Shown: positions 10,901-22,515 of the stretch, in pieces | Position numbering within the stretch: the first letter of the stretch is position 1 | How the letters are laid out: the number at the start of each line of letters is the position of its first letter | DNA from: Liolophura sinensis | Lineage: Eukaryota; Mollusca; Polyplacophora; Chitonida; Chitonidae | Direction: 5' to 3' | Length of the DNA: 64,000 bases | Assembly (NCBI RefSeq): GCF_032854445.1 | Contig: NC_088295.1 | Span: 44,999,385 to 45,063,384, forward strand | Program-made: the position numbers and the translations under genes | Notes under the pieces: model-generated | Database searches by the model: none | What the model saw: the letters and a program-made list of their open reading frames with translations, nothing else | Told to the model about the DNA's origin: nothing

Positions 10901-13900
10901 ATGCATTTAACAGCCGATTACAGAAAGAGTTTCAGGTGAGGGCACGCATGACAGGAGAACTTTCTTCCCATCATTGTCAAGCCCAAAAAGCCATGTGCTA
11001 GTTTGGCCTATGTAGCTATAAATGACAATTCTAGCAAAGTTTTGGACTGTAAAGGGCAGATTGCCGAGATGTTCAATCATATTTACAATTACCGGTGAAA
11101 AAACAACAACATGTACAAGTGAAGGAAGATCAATTTCTCCATGTGTTCGGTACAGGCAATATTTTGGCCGCACGAAATGAAAACAAAGCACCATTTGCCT
11201 GCAAAGATAATAGCCAAGCAAGCCAGATAATTTGTCAAAGAGACCATTCATGAGAGGAACCACAGGAGGTCAGATTATATCCGATTATATCGGAGTTTGC
11301 CCGCTGTTTATGGCATTCATAGCAGGGACCTCAGCACGGAGCTAATCCACTGCCACAGTGCAGGGGTGTCCGGACAATAACCAGCTAGGCCTGATTAGAG
11401 AACAATAGAGTTCACTGCTATTGACCAATAATGTCCAAACTTCACTTCTCATCACAAAGTGGCAGGTTGTAACTTTTAATCACTACAAAAACTATTGAAG
11501 TCGGGTGGTCACCATTTTGAAATTTTTTAATGTCCCATGCGGCAATCATCATTACTGTTGAAAGTCTCGGCCGCTCAGGACAGGCTGATATAGAATTTGG
11601 TGGCAAAATATATTGGCCGCTGGATGCGTTGGACAGGTGCCTGCATATTACAGGTCGTTTAACATGGAAAATTGTTTGGTCGCGGCAGAGAGTGGCCACT
11701 TACGGCAGATGGACGCTGATTACAGGTGGCCGTAGGTACAGGTTTGACTGTATTATTTTATTGCTAACTTGTGTAGCATTATCAGAACGAGATTTCTAAG
11801 TGAGTCCCAGTGCTGGACAAGAACAGGAAGGTAATGTGATACATTATTATTATTTTATCGCTAACTTGTGTAGCATTATTAAAATATATTGATGAAGGTG
11901 TTGTCACGTGTTTGTCTGAATGTGGTTGTACCTAGCATGTTTGTAGTCGTTTTCAAAGTGCAGTTTTGTCACATTTATATGTACAAATTATACATGTACA
12001 TCAACCTCCTTGACAGTCATCATACACAAGATCATGAACAAGAGTGTGTCAACTATACGCCCTTGCTATTAGACCATACCTGAGAATGATTGTAAAATTT
12101 CAGTTCATTTCAGTCAAACTGAATTTTCTGTATTTTTCGTCCAGTGGTGACTTACAAATTTCAGAAAATAACAGCATCTTTATGATGTGATCTTCTGTTT
12201 TTAATGTTTTCAGTAGTTCCAATTCGTCCCGAATTATGAAAGTTAATGTATGCACAGTGTTTACTGAGCATTGCCATGTATGGTTGTAGAAAGCCGTTCT
12301 GCAAATTTTTGTACAAAATGGATGATTAGACTTTTATTTCAGTTGCGGTAAAAAGAATATGAAAAGATTGAACAGATGTACATGTAACCAGTGTGTGGGA
12401 CATTTGGTTGACATGTGCAATATTGTGCACAATGATTGGTTATATGCATGTTGTTGAGTGACAGTTTGGAAAACAGTCTGCCCCATCGACCCACTGTTGA
12501 ATGTGTATGAGTTCTGATTACATCACATAAGTGCCATGCATATCACAGAAAAGTGAAGACATAGGACATTTTCTAACTTAATTCCTACAACAATTAAAAC
12601 TACTTGTTAAATAAAGAAGCATACAAGTCATGATGTAAAAGTTCACTGGTACAGTGTGTATGATTTACCAAACAGCCGTGTTTTTTTTTGCTGCAGGCAG
12701 AACAGCTGAAGTTCCCACTTCAACAGCCAGACTTGAAAGTCGTGACAAGAACTGATGAATTTGTGAAGAGGTTCCAGGTGAGGACAGCTGTCATATTTAA
12801 CAAGTCTGAGAAAAAGTGCCTGACATTTTTGGAGAAAGACACATACTCTCAGTATTACATATTTTTTTTCCAGTCTTCCTTTACATGTACTTGGGTGCAC
12901 ATATTTTCAGTCTTGATTGAATGATTGCTAGTTACACCGAAAAAAAAATGTTGTTTATGTTTTAATTCAAAATGATATTTCTGCAACACTTATAAGTTGC
13001 GTTAAGATAAATATAAGTTTGTATTCAGGTAACAACATAATGGATAGTATACATTGTAATTGAAACATGAAATATTTTGATGTATTGGAGTACATCTACG
13101 GTAGCAGTAGTGTGTTAGCTGTAATTTGTGTTAACGAAGATGTTATTTGACTTTCTGAAACAGCTTTGTTTAGATTTAAAATCAGAAATCCGGAAATTTG
13201 AAAGAGGGTGTCCAAACACTTGCTTCACCAAACTCAGCCTTGGGTAGTCAAATGCTTTAAACACAGATGACAATAATGGGATGCAAAAAAACAAGACAAC
13301 ATGACTGCACATGCAGAGAAATTAATGCAAAAACTAGTAAGAAATTAGGAAAACTAAATTGATTTTAGACCGGTGAACATAATCGCCTTTGGCACTTCAA
13401 AAATATCAACTCCTCCACATTTACTGATTTTAATTCAACAACAAAGACAAGATTTAAAAAAAAAAAAAATCGTTATTTCTTCAATTTCCAGTCTGTTCTC
13501 TTGTGGTTTTCAGGCAAGGACACCACTGGAGAAGGAGGTAGCCGCTCTGTTACACGGCAGTGACAGTGTCCTGGAGAACACTCAGGTCTTGACAGCTGCC
13601 GAACAGAGAGCCCTGGATGCCATGAGTCTGGAAGAGGTAGGGTCAAGTACAACTCCTTATTCACAGGTTTTCTGACAAGATAGGCAGAATGTTGTTAATG
13701 GCTTGATCAAAATTCTCCATTCTCGAGGACATGTCTGACATTAAATATGGCGCTATTTGATAAATCGTAACAGATAATTTTGGCAAATGGGTGAATATAA
13801 CAGAAAAACACATTTCACATAGTCCAGGCATTTACTAACCAGCCGACTTTTTACAAGAAATGCCATCCTCTGAACCATTGATGCCTATTGTTTGACATTG

Positions 13901-16900
13901 TCAAGGATGCATGTCATGCACAGATACCTCGTGAGGTGCTTTGGTTTCCCCCTTCATAGTGCTTTGGTTTCCCCTTCATAGTGCTTTGGATTCCCCTTCA
14001 TAGTGCTGTATTTCATTCTTCATGAACATCAAACCATCATTAAAATTGAATATTCAGAAGTATTTTTTTATTTTTAAATTCTCATTTGGAAGGCTAAAAT
14101 GCGGCGAGCTGAACTTCAGAAATATAGAGCACTCTTGTCATATAAAGAGGCCAAGGCAAGATGGCAGAAAAAGATCAAGAGTAAAAGGTTTGTATTGGCA
14201 GAGAAATTAAACTGTTCTGATATGATAAGAATCAAAAACTACAGGTTATCTCTGTTACGTCCTGACTGCTGTGATGTGACAAGGGGGGTAATTAAGGGGC
14301 GGTCTATTGTGATGTAAAGGACCCATTGTCTGATGTGTCTGCCGAGTAGAGAAGACCAGTATTTATCAAATGTCTTAAGACTTAAGTCAAACACAGCTGG
14401 AAATATAATATTTTTGCATTTAAAATTTGTACACTGATTCCTCACCGCAGAATAATGTTTCTCTAACCACAATTTGAATGCTTTTCTGTTCTGAGTCTGA
14501 CTTTTTAAGGACTTGCGATTTATGAATTTAATCTTAAGTTGCTTGATAAATTCTGACCCTGGTTCTGCGCCAAGCAATTATGTTGTAAACATTATATCTT
14601 GCTGACAGCTACCATAAACACTTGAGGAAGTCAAAACAGAAAGAAGAGTTGAAGGCAATAGAGGAACTGCAGAAAAATGACCCAATGGCTTATGTGGAGA
14701 AAATGAAACAGCTGGAGAAAGACAGAATTGAGGTATGGCAGCATAAGTATTATGTACTTATAGTGAGAGCTGGCTGTTTGTTTTCTGCAATCATGTGCAA
14801 AATTTGTTTTATTTTTTATTAATTTTGTTGTATTTTGTTATAGTCAGATGAAATAATTTGTAGGTGATAAATATAGACTTGGATTCAGATTGATGATAAG
14901 TTTTGGGGACAAATACGTAAATAGCAAAAATCCCAAAATTCTGCCTTAAGTTTATGTTGTTGTTTTTTGATTTTTTTTATCCCACCTTTTTGCCACCCAG
15001 ACTTTGATTTCTGGGAAATAACTGCTCCAAAGATTGTCACATTTTAGTGAATTTTTGTGTGCAGATTTATGTTATGGCTATCAGAAACCAGCTTTTTCCA
15101 TTCATAAGTTTGCATATTTAGCTTGGGATAATAATTCTCTGAGTTTGCTCGTTTTTAATTTTTGTATCAAACTGTGAGTGCTTCCTTAATTTATGGGGTA
15201 AAACTTCAGTTCCCCCCCCCCCCCCCCACCCACCCCCTCCTCCCAAAAGTTACAGTTAAAGTTTACAGGTTGCAGCTTTTTGTGTATCGTAGGTATCTGA
15301 GAATTCGGGGTATCTGACCAAACAAACGAGAATTGAAGTGTACAAGACTGGATGTGATTTAGTATGTCTTAGTATTTTTCCTTTTTTTTCAGGAACGAAT
15401 GAACCTGAAGCACAGAGGGGGCAGCAAGTTCCTACAAAGACAGAAAATGTACTCCAAATATCAGGACCAGGTGAATGATGGTGAAAGCTTATTAAGATGT
15501 GACCTGAAGTGTATTAAATTGTGAAAAAATCAAATGAAAACTTGCATTTAATTTAATTCTGGAGGGGTTTTTTGTTCTGTTTTACTGTATGTTTTCTCTG
15601 GATTAAGATATATTTCAAACTTACACCTAATTTTCTGATTTCAGATTATTTGGAACTTACTTAAAAACACAAATGAAGATAAAACATGACATCACATGTT
15701 AGTACTGTACCATCTGTTGGTAACACCATTGACAGTATGTCTTACATTTTCAACAGGCACGACAGGCGGTTCAAGACATGTACCAAAAAAGCAGAGAACT
15801 GACTCAGAAAACTGCTGTGGAGAGTGATAGTGATGAGAGTGTAGCTAGCATGAAGAGTGCAGATGAACTCCACCTGGTGGAAGATACAAAGGGGAGTAAC
15901 CCATGGATGTCAGTCAATACAGGAAAGAAAATAAGAATCAAGACTTGGGATGATTCTGTAGAAGATTTAGTCGAGGACAAGACAGTTAAAGATCTTCATG
16001 AAGATTCCCATGGTAGGCTGATGGAAACACCTAAAAGTGATGTTGAGAAGGCTGAAGAAGATGGTGAAAGCCGTGCTGAATCTTTGAAAGAAGAGGAACA
16101 TAACCTTGAAAGAAAACAGAAGAGTAATTCATCAAGAAAGAAAAACCAGAATGTTTCACAGAAAGATGATACAGACGGGAAATCTGATAATGCTTCCTCT
16201 GGCATGAAAGAGACTGTTTTGAAAAAGGGAAATAACTCCATAGACAGCAAGTTAGACATTGATGAACTGTTCGAACAGTTAGACAAAAATGCAGAAAAGT
16301 CTGTGAAACGGGCTAAGAAAAAGAAGCTAAAGAAGAGAGAGAAGCCTTTGCTTGAAAGTCAACCAGGTAAGGATGGAAATGAAGAAGAGGAAACTGTTAT
16401 ACAGGAATCGTTACAGAAGAAATCAAAGTTTGAGGACTTTGATGTTGCTGATGAAGATGATGATGAAGAGACACACCCTGTCAAAAAAACAACACCAGTG
16501 CAAAAAGAAGAAAGACCGAAAGCCAAAAAACATACAGCGGAGATTTATGTAGACCCCAAGAAATTATTTACTCTCGAAACCAAAGTCCAGTTTGCTTCTC
16601 TTCCTGACATTGTGGTTAATGATGACGAGGATATTGCTGAAGACGAACAGAGGATGACGATCGCTGAGGCATTTGCTGATGATGATGTGATAGAGGAGTT
16701 TGCCCGTGAGAAAGGAGAGGTCAGGGCAACGCCAGAAAGCAAAGGACATTGACCTGACCTTACCTGGCTGGGGACAGTGGGGCGGCACAGGTGTTCAGGT
16801 TAATAAGAAGAGAAGGAAAAGGTTAGTTTTCCATGTGGTTATAAATTTCTTCACATTGTTGAGAAGAGTGGGGTATTAACTTCCTGGGGTATTGGTAACA

Positions 16901-19329
16901 GTAACCTGTCTGTGAGATATTTATTTATTTTTTTATTTGTTCATTTGATTGGTGTTTTACGCCATACTCAAAAATATTTCACTTATACAACAGCGGCAAG
17001 CATTATGGTGGAAGGAAACCAGGAAGAACCCTGGGGAAACTCATAACCATTCGCAGGTAGCTGGCAGACCTTCTCATATACAGCTGGAGAGGAAGCCAGC
17101 ATGAGCTGGACTTGAACTCCCAGCAACCGCATTGTTGAGGGGCTCCTGGGTTTTCGCGCAGTGCTGGCACGCTATCCCCACCTTGGCCACAGAGACATGT
17201 AGCTGTTTGATACACTCTCAGACATTTTGTCAAGGTTTCATGTTTAGCCCATAACTTACCACATATGCCATGTACAGTAAATTATTGTGATGTTTGATTT
17301 GTGTTCTGCTGTTTTGCATGAATTTGATGGAAGTTCACTGGAGATTGATTGCCTTCCAAAAGCAAAACATTATTGTGTAAGAGTTTATTCCTGGCAGCAG
17401 TCATTTAAATAAATAGATTTCACATGAATTGAGTATAAAAAAACAGCTCATATTAATTATATTCAATAATGAGGCAGCATTGATTTATTTTATTGGTGTT
17501 TTATGCAGTACACAAAAATATTTTACTTTTATAATAAAGGACGGCGGTTTGTAATATTATTATGTTGGGAGAAAACCAGGTAGAACCCGAGGGAACCTAC
17601 GACCATCCTCAGGAGACGGTATTTAATGTTTATATTATTGAACACATACACCTGTGTGGTTTGTTTTCAGATTCCTCATCAAAGCGCCACAAGGCCCTCC
17701 GAGGAAAGATCGGAAACTGGGAAATGTCATCATCAGCGAACAGAAAGATGAGGCCATAGCTAAACATCAGGTAAATTACCCAGTGTGTGTGCTGAGCAGA
17801 AGTATTTATACATACATGATCCACTACTACGGAATGTGGAAGACCAAATTCAGAGTGTGGTATTTTGTATTATCCCGCATCAAACAAAATACTCTGATTT
17901 TCATGGGACAACAAAGGTATCGTGGGATCTAGATATATTCTTGAATCCTGCAGACGACGTCAAACGTGTCTGCTGAGTAGGTTATCTCCCTTTGTTGGGG
18001 CTGCTAACACAATGGTCACATCGCTGAAGCGATTCACCTGTACGTCGCTCTTAAGTTCTGCACTGAATTGATGGGTCTTTGCAGGATAAATTCATTACAT
18101 GGTTACTCAGTGATATGATACGGAAATGTTATAGTGTCAGTAACCTTAAGAGGATTACTGACACCATATATTAGCGTATCCTATCACTGAGTAACCGGGG
18201 GCCTCCGTGACTCAGTTGGTTAGCGCGCTAGCGCAGCGTAATGACCCAGGAGTCTCTCACCAATGCGGTCGCTGTGAGTTCAAGTCCAGCTCATGCTGGC
18301 TTCCTCTCCGGCCGTATGTGGGAAGGTCTGTCGGCAACCTGAGGATGGTCATGGGTTTCCCACGGGCTGTGCCGGTTTTCCGCCCACCATAATGCTGGCT
18401 GCCGTCGTATAAGTGAAATATTCCTTGAGTACGGCGTAAAAACACCAATCAAAAAAAAAAAAAAATGAGTAACCATGTAACTAATAATATTCTGCATTCA
18501 AAAAATCTGGTATAGTCCCCATTTTTAATTACAGGGCTTCAATTTTCATCATATTTTTACCAGAAATCTAAATGGATTCCTGTAGATTTGCTTTACCTGG
18601 CCAAAATTTTGTCCAAATCTTAAATTTGGAAAGAATTTGCTCCAAGTGAAAGTTTTAATGCATGTAAAAGTCAACAGATATTGCAGATTCAATGTTCATA
18701 ACTGTTATGATTTGAAACGATATATATTATATTTTTAAGAAATTATAAATTTGTATGTGACTTTTTTTTTTGTCAAGAATTTAAACAGATTCCTTTGGTT
18801 TTGGTTTACAGGATTCATGATGAGAATCTGATTCCCAGATTTCCATTGAAAGTAAAACCCTAATTTATACCCAAAGCTGGATGTATCGGGACTTGCAGAA
18901 TGAGAGATTTGTGTTTGCTTAAATCATGGATTTGCTGAAATCCGCAACAAATATACTAGTTATGATTGTAATCTCCTAAACGTAGGTGGTGTTGTGTCAT
19001 ATATAGTCTTTATTTGTCGTTCTAGGTAAGCCACCTGCCATTCCCATATACCAATGTTCAGCAGTTTGAGAGAAGTATTCGAGCTCCTGTTGGCAAAACA
19101 TGGAACCCGGAGACAGCGTTCAAGAAGATGACTAAGCCAAAAGTTGTGACCAGACTTGGAACTGTCATTAAACCCATGGACAAAAGTGAAATGTTCCGCA
19201 TCATAAAAGAAAGCAGACATAACATTTTCAAATGATGGGGGGAAAAGAAATCCTAAAAAGGGCAAGAAATTTAGTCGGAAACCCAAAGGAAGTAGTGTCC
19301 TTCTGAAAGTCTTTGTAATAAATGATTAA
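7932..19329 (+). CDS. UTP14: UTP14, U3 snoRNA-associated small-subunit processome protein
   Basis: Coding exons: 7932-7988, 8232-8302, 8878-8945, 9174-9316, 10524-10601, 12697-12777, 13514-13636, 14093-14187, 14609-14732, 15393-15470, 15757-16821, 17671-17770 and 19026-19235 (to 19329 if the tail frameshift is corrected). All junctions keep phase once one base is removed near 16744. Family hallmarks in order are LLDAISSLDGKKK, SKWDPVV.KNR.AEQL.FP, ARTPLEKE, AMSLEEAKMRRAELQ, NPWM, then DLTLPGWGQWGG (in the shifted frame), FLIKAPQGPPRKD...NVIISE, LPFPYTN..QFERSI and TPETAFKK-like KMTKPKVVT. The predicted length is about 763 residues (about 795 with the tail), close to the human 771. Known role: nucleolar 18S rRNA maturation, activating the DHX37/Dhr1 helicase that releases U3 snoRNA. 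The start (7932) gives MMEDSLD; an acidic N terminus is normal. The long exon 15757-16821 holds a Lys/Glu-rich low-complexity segment. Confidence 0.95.
10033..10135 (+). mobile_element. 5'-truncated family 1 SINE
   Basis: Only the 3' half of the family is present: CCACCATATTCTAGGCTG, then GTGAAATATTCTTGAGTACG and an ACACCAGTCAGATACATAAA end. It lies in a UTP14 intron. Confidence 0.6.
10621..11750. mobile_element. 1,130-bp non-autonomous DNA transposon with terminal inverted repeats
   Basis: The left end CAGTCAAACCTGTTGTATG is mirrored by the right end, whose complement starts CAGTCAAACCTGTACCTACG. The similarity continues into the GTGGCC-rich subterminal parts. TA flanks both ends (10619-10620 and 11751-11752), as expected for a TA target duplication. 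No transposase frame is visible, so it is probably non-autonomous. It sits just after UTP14 exon 10524-10601, inside a duplicated segment whose second copy lacks it. Confidence 0.8.
11785..11876 (+). pseudogene. Relic copy of the 3' part of a UTP14 exon and its donor
   Basis: The segment starting GAGATTTCTAAGTGAGTCCC repeats 10559-10601 and the following intron (AACAGGAAGGTAATGTGATA). It also repeats the sequence to the right of the transposon (CTAACTTGTGTAGCATTAT). The Trp codon of the real exon (TGG) is TGA here, so inclusion would stop translation. It is a tandem duplication of about 90-120 bp in the intron. Confidence 0.8.
13938..14007. repeat. Short tandem repeat, about 24 bp, three copies
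   Basis: GTGCTTTGGTTTCCCCTTCAT is repeated three times with small changes just upstream of UTP14 exon 14093-14187. Confidence 0.75.
15211..15240. repeat. Poly-C tract
   Basis: A run of about 17 C is followed by ACCCACCCCCTCCTCCC in a UTP14 intron. It could form a C-rich/G-rich non-B structure, and base calls here may be unreliable. Confidence 0.8.
16921..17195 (-). mobile_element. Family 1 SINE, reverse orientation
   Basis: It begins (on plus) with ATTTATTTATTTTTTTATTTG and GGTGTTTTACGCCATACTC, runs through GAGAGGAAGCCAGCATGAGC, and ends at the tRNA-like head near 17190. It is in the UTP14 intron after the exon ending at 16821. Confidence 0.75.
17477..17625 (-). mobile_element. Degraded, 5'-truncated family 1 SINE, reverse orientation
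   Basis: TTTATTTTATTGGTGTTTTATGC and the following GGGAGAAAACCAGGTAGAA...CGACCATCCTCAGG segment match the 3' half of the family, strongly diverged. Confidence 0.5.
17868..18196. mobile_element. Second copy of the MITE plus hairpin unit, inverted relative to the first
   Basis: TATCCCGCATCAAACAAAAT through GGGTCTTTGCAGGATAAATT (17871-18091) is the reverse complement of 1634-1856. The hairpin GGTTACTCAGTGATATGATA ... TATCCTATCACTGAGTAACC (about 18101-18196) follows directly. Its end was hit by the SINE at 18197. Confidence 0.7.
18197..18465 (+). mobile_element. Full-length family 1 SINE with target-site duplication
   Basis: The tRNA-like head has an A box (GACTCAGTTGGTTAGCGCGC) and a B box (GAGTTCAAGTCC). 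The conserved body, the tail GAAATATTCCTTGAGTACGG and poly(A) follow. The 9-bp duplication TGAGTAACC flanks it at 18188-18196 and 18466-18474. It is nested in the hairpin repeat, so it is younger than that repeat. Confidence 0.9.
19317..19322 (+). terminator. AATAAA polyadenylation signal of UTP14
   Basis: AATAAA overlaps the end of the frameshift-corrected coding tail, just before the TAA at 19327-19329. Confidence 0.5.
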
Positions 19330-19393
19330 AAAAAAGACCCATACATACTACATTTATAAAGATGAATTTCTTGTTTTTTAAGTTACAGTATAT

Positions 19394-19515
19394 TTGAATC
19401 TTCACTCCTGCATAGCCCTGCGGATGGTCTTGGGTTTTCCCTCGGGCTCCCCCGCCATCGTATAAGTGAAATATTCTTGAGTACGGCGTAAAACACCAGT
19501 CAAATAAAGAAATAA
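19394..19515 (+). mobile_element. 5'-truncated family 1 SINE after UTP14
   Basis: TGCGGATGGTCTTGGGTTTTCC through GTGAAATATTCTTGAGTACG and AAATAAAGAAATAAA matches the 3' part of the family, with an internal gap. Confidence 0.7.
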
Positions 19516-20257
19516 ATCACTCCTGCACAGGTTGAATCTCATGTCTTCACATACAGTTGAGGAGTCTTGCTCGGTTGCCAAAACATTGTCCAGACCAAAG
19601 TTAATCAACCACGAACAATGAGTTTGCAGTCTTGAATCCAGCTTTCTGCTGTGTACTGCTATGGCTTTTGGAGAAGTTCGTCAGTTACCTGGTAACATGT
19701 GGGGATAATTCCAGACACTGTGGTTTCTTCTGCTCCAAATCTGCTAATTATACAAAAAGTTTTGGTAAATACTTGCCACCTGCGTGTGTGAATATTATTT
19801 GAAATTAACCTTATGACTTAATCCTCTGCCTGATCTTCTCCACCCATAATCCTGATGGATCAAATGAATGAAATATCCTTGAGTATGGCGTTCATCTCCC
19901 AATAAACTACCTACATTCAAATTTATCTGTGAATTTGAGTGGTTTAGCTGAATATCCTAAGTCTTGTAATTTTTGGGACACCTGGTCTGCTTGTTTCATC
20001 CAATATACATGTAATTGTAGCAGGAAACTTTATTTTCCTTTTTTTTTCACATGGTTAATTCTATTTAATAAACATCATATTCATATCTTTATTTTTCCCC
20101 CAAAACTGGGAGATAAATGTAATTCTTTGCTTTCAGTACTACTGATATCTGTCTTAAAATTAGAAGAATTAGGGTAGTTTAGACTGTCTCAGTTTGGACC
20201 AATTCAATCCAGTTTCAGCTGGCTGAGCTGTAGGTCAGGAGGTTTGCCAGGTACCTG

Positions 20258-21010
20258 ATGACATGTGCATTACTCCAGGTTCAAGGAGGTTTCTTCCACC
20301 CTGTGCGTTACTCCATAATCTACGAGGTGTCTTGCACATTATGCATTACTTCAGGCTCTACTGGATTTCCTCCATGCCGTGCAGTATTCCAGGTTCTGCA
20401 AGGTTTCTTCCACTTTGTGCATTACTCCAGGGTCCTACTGGGTTTCCTCCATATTATGCATTGCACCAGGTTTTACTGGTTTCTTCCACCATATGGCGCT
20501 ACGCATGTTCTGTGAGGTTTTTTACACATTATGTCTTATTCCAGTCTCCACTAACTTTCCTCCACCTTGTGCTTGACTCCAGGTTCTACTAGGTCTCTAC
20601 CTTGTGCATTACTCCAGATTCTACTAGGTTGGTCCAGCCTATGCATTACTCCAAATTCTACTAGGTTGATCCAGCCTATGCATGACTCCAGATTCTACAA
20701 GGTTTCCTCCACCCAGTGTATTACTGATAGATTTCTGCCACCCTATGCATTAGTACAGATTCTGCAAGGTTTCATGTTTTAGTAAGTTACTTCATCCTAT
20801 ACATTACTCCAGGTTCTGTCCAGTTTTCTTCCATCCTGTGCATTAATCCAGATTCTTCAAGCTTTCTTCTACCCTGTGCATTACTCCAGGTTCTACGAGG
20901 TTTACCTCTGCCCAATGCATAACTCAAGGTTCTACGAAGATTTCCCGACCCAATGCATCAATCCAGGTTCTACAAGGTTTCTCCCATAGTATGCATTACT
21001 CCAGATTCCA
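20258..21010. repeat. Degenerate minisatellite, about 35-45 bp unit
   Basis: Repeated TGCATTACTCCAGGTTCTAC followed by an AGGTTTCTTCCACC-like segment. There are about 18 units, with strong unit-to-unit drift. The plus-strand open frames across it simply follow the repeat. Confidence 0.85.
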
Positions 21011-21214
21011 CTAGTGTTTGGGTTGTGCATTCTTTGTTGATGTCTTGGCGATGACTATTGCGAGCAAGCTTTTCTTTGACATGACACATCAGGGGCGGCA
21101 GCTCACTGGCGGCAGTATATGCAAACACGCCCAATGACTTCATCGTCATATAATCGAAAATTATGTACCTGTGCGACGTAAAACCCATGCCTACACACAT
21201 GTGCATACGGCGTT

Positions 21215-22515
21215 AGGACCAAGTTCGTTTTTCGTGATTCGACAAACGAATAACATGCGAGCCCAAATTTCCTCCTTCGAATCTAGAATAACATGCTGTC
21301 AATAATAAAAGTTATTCGTTTTTCATTATTTGAATAACGAATATCGTGCTAGCACCAGATTCGACATTCAGGTCTCCAAATGACCTGCTGGACGTATAGA
21401 ATTCAGCAACGTGTTCACCATCTGACTTTTTACCACCACTAAGACGCTATCTCGAATGTACTGTTAGCACGTTATTCAGATGTGAAATAAGACGTTGACT
21501 CGAATTTCGTGTCACGACGTTTCTCATTATTCGGTTTTTCAGAAAAGTGCTAGCACAAATGTGGCAGCACGTTATTCCAGTCTCGAATAAACCTGCTGGC
21601 AATATAGAAATTAGCACCATATTTGTTTTTCGTTATTCGAAGAACCAGTAGGTCTACCGGTAACGTGTGAGCACCATATTCGAGCCAGTACGATATTGAA
21701 GACACGAATAATGAAAAACGCCCTAGCACTATATTCGAACCAACATGTTATTGAAGCCCTGAATAACGAAATACTCGTAAGCACCATATCCGGGAAAATG
21801 TTCTGTTTCAGGCCCCATTAACAAAAAATACGCTTGCATTCTATGCACGCAAATATTTTATTTGAGATACGAATAACGAAACACGTACTAGCACCATATT
21901 CGAGCCAGCATGCTACTAATGAGTCGAATAACGATAAACACGCTAGCACCATATTTGTGTAAAACTTCTTACACTCGAGTTTGTACGTTATTTACTAACC
22001 GAAAAACGTTGAGTCACACATTTCGAGTAAGCTTCTAATTTCACCTTCGAATATAACGTGATAGCCCCATACTGTAGACAGCATGCTACTGCATGAAGAT
22101 AGGAATGGATGTGGCCGGTATTAGCCAAGCCGATGCTAAATTCTCTATACGATGAGTACGTCATTTAAGATATAAATATTGAATATCGCGCTAGCATGAT
22201 ATTCGTCATTCGAATAACAAAAAACGAGTTTTGTGCTAAATTCTATACGCCAATACTTTATTCAGTATTCGAATAATGAATGTCTTGCTAGTACGACAGT
22301 CGTTATTCAAATAACGTAAGCGCTTCCACCGAGCTGCGGATGGTCGTGGGTTTCATCCGGCATTGTCCGGTTTCCTCCCACCATAATGCTGGCCGCCCTC
22401 GTATAAGTGAAATATTCTTGAGTACGGCGTCAAAAAGCAGTCAAATAAATAAATAAATCGAATAACGAAAAACGAATGGTTTGCTAACTTCTATATTGCC
22501 AGGGTGAATAAGGAA
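21215..22515. repeat. Irregular array built on CGAATAACGAAAAAC / GCTAGCACCATATTCG
   Basis: The words CGAATAAC and GTTATTCG (complements of each other) and CTAGCACCATATTCG recur every 60-75 bp or so across 1.3 kb, in both orientations. Some adjoin to give short palindromes such as TTCGTTATTCG. The array is interrupted by the truncated SINE at 22329-22459 and resumes after it. No gene is visible. Confidence 0.75.
22329..22459 (+). mobile_element. 5'-truncated family 1 SINE inside the CGAATAAC array
   Basis: AGCTGCGGATGGTCGTGGG through GTGAAATATTCTTGAGTACG and AAATAAATAAATAAAT. The array motif resumes immediately after it (CGAATAACGAAAAACG). Confidence 0.8.

Noticed and set aside
20258-20592. 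Overlapping open frames of 85-109 codons with repeated CITPGS-like words
   Set aside because: They follow the degenerate 40-bp repeat in several frames at once, which is typical of noncoding arrays.
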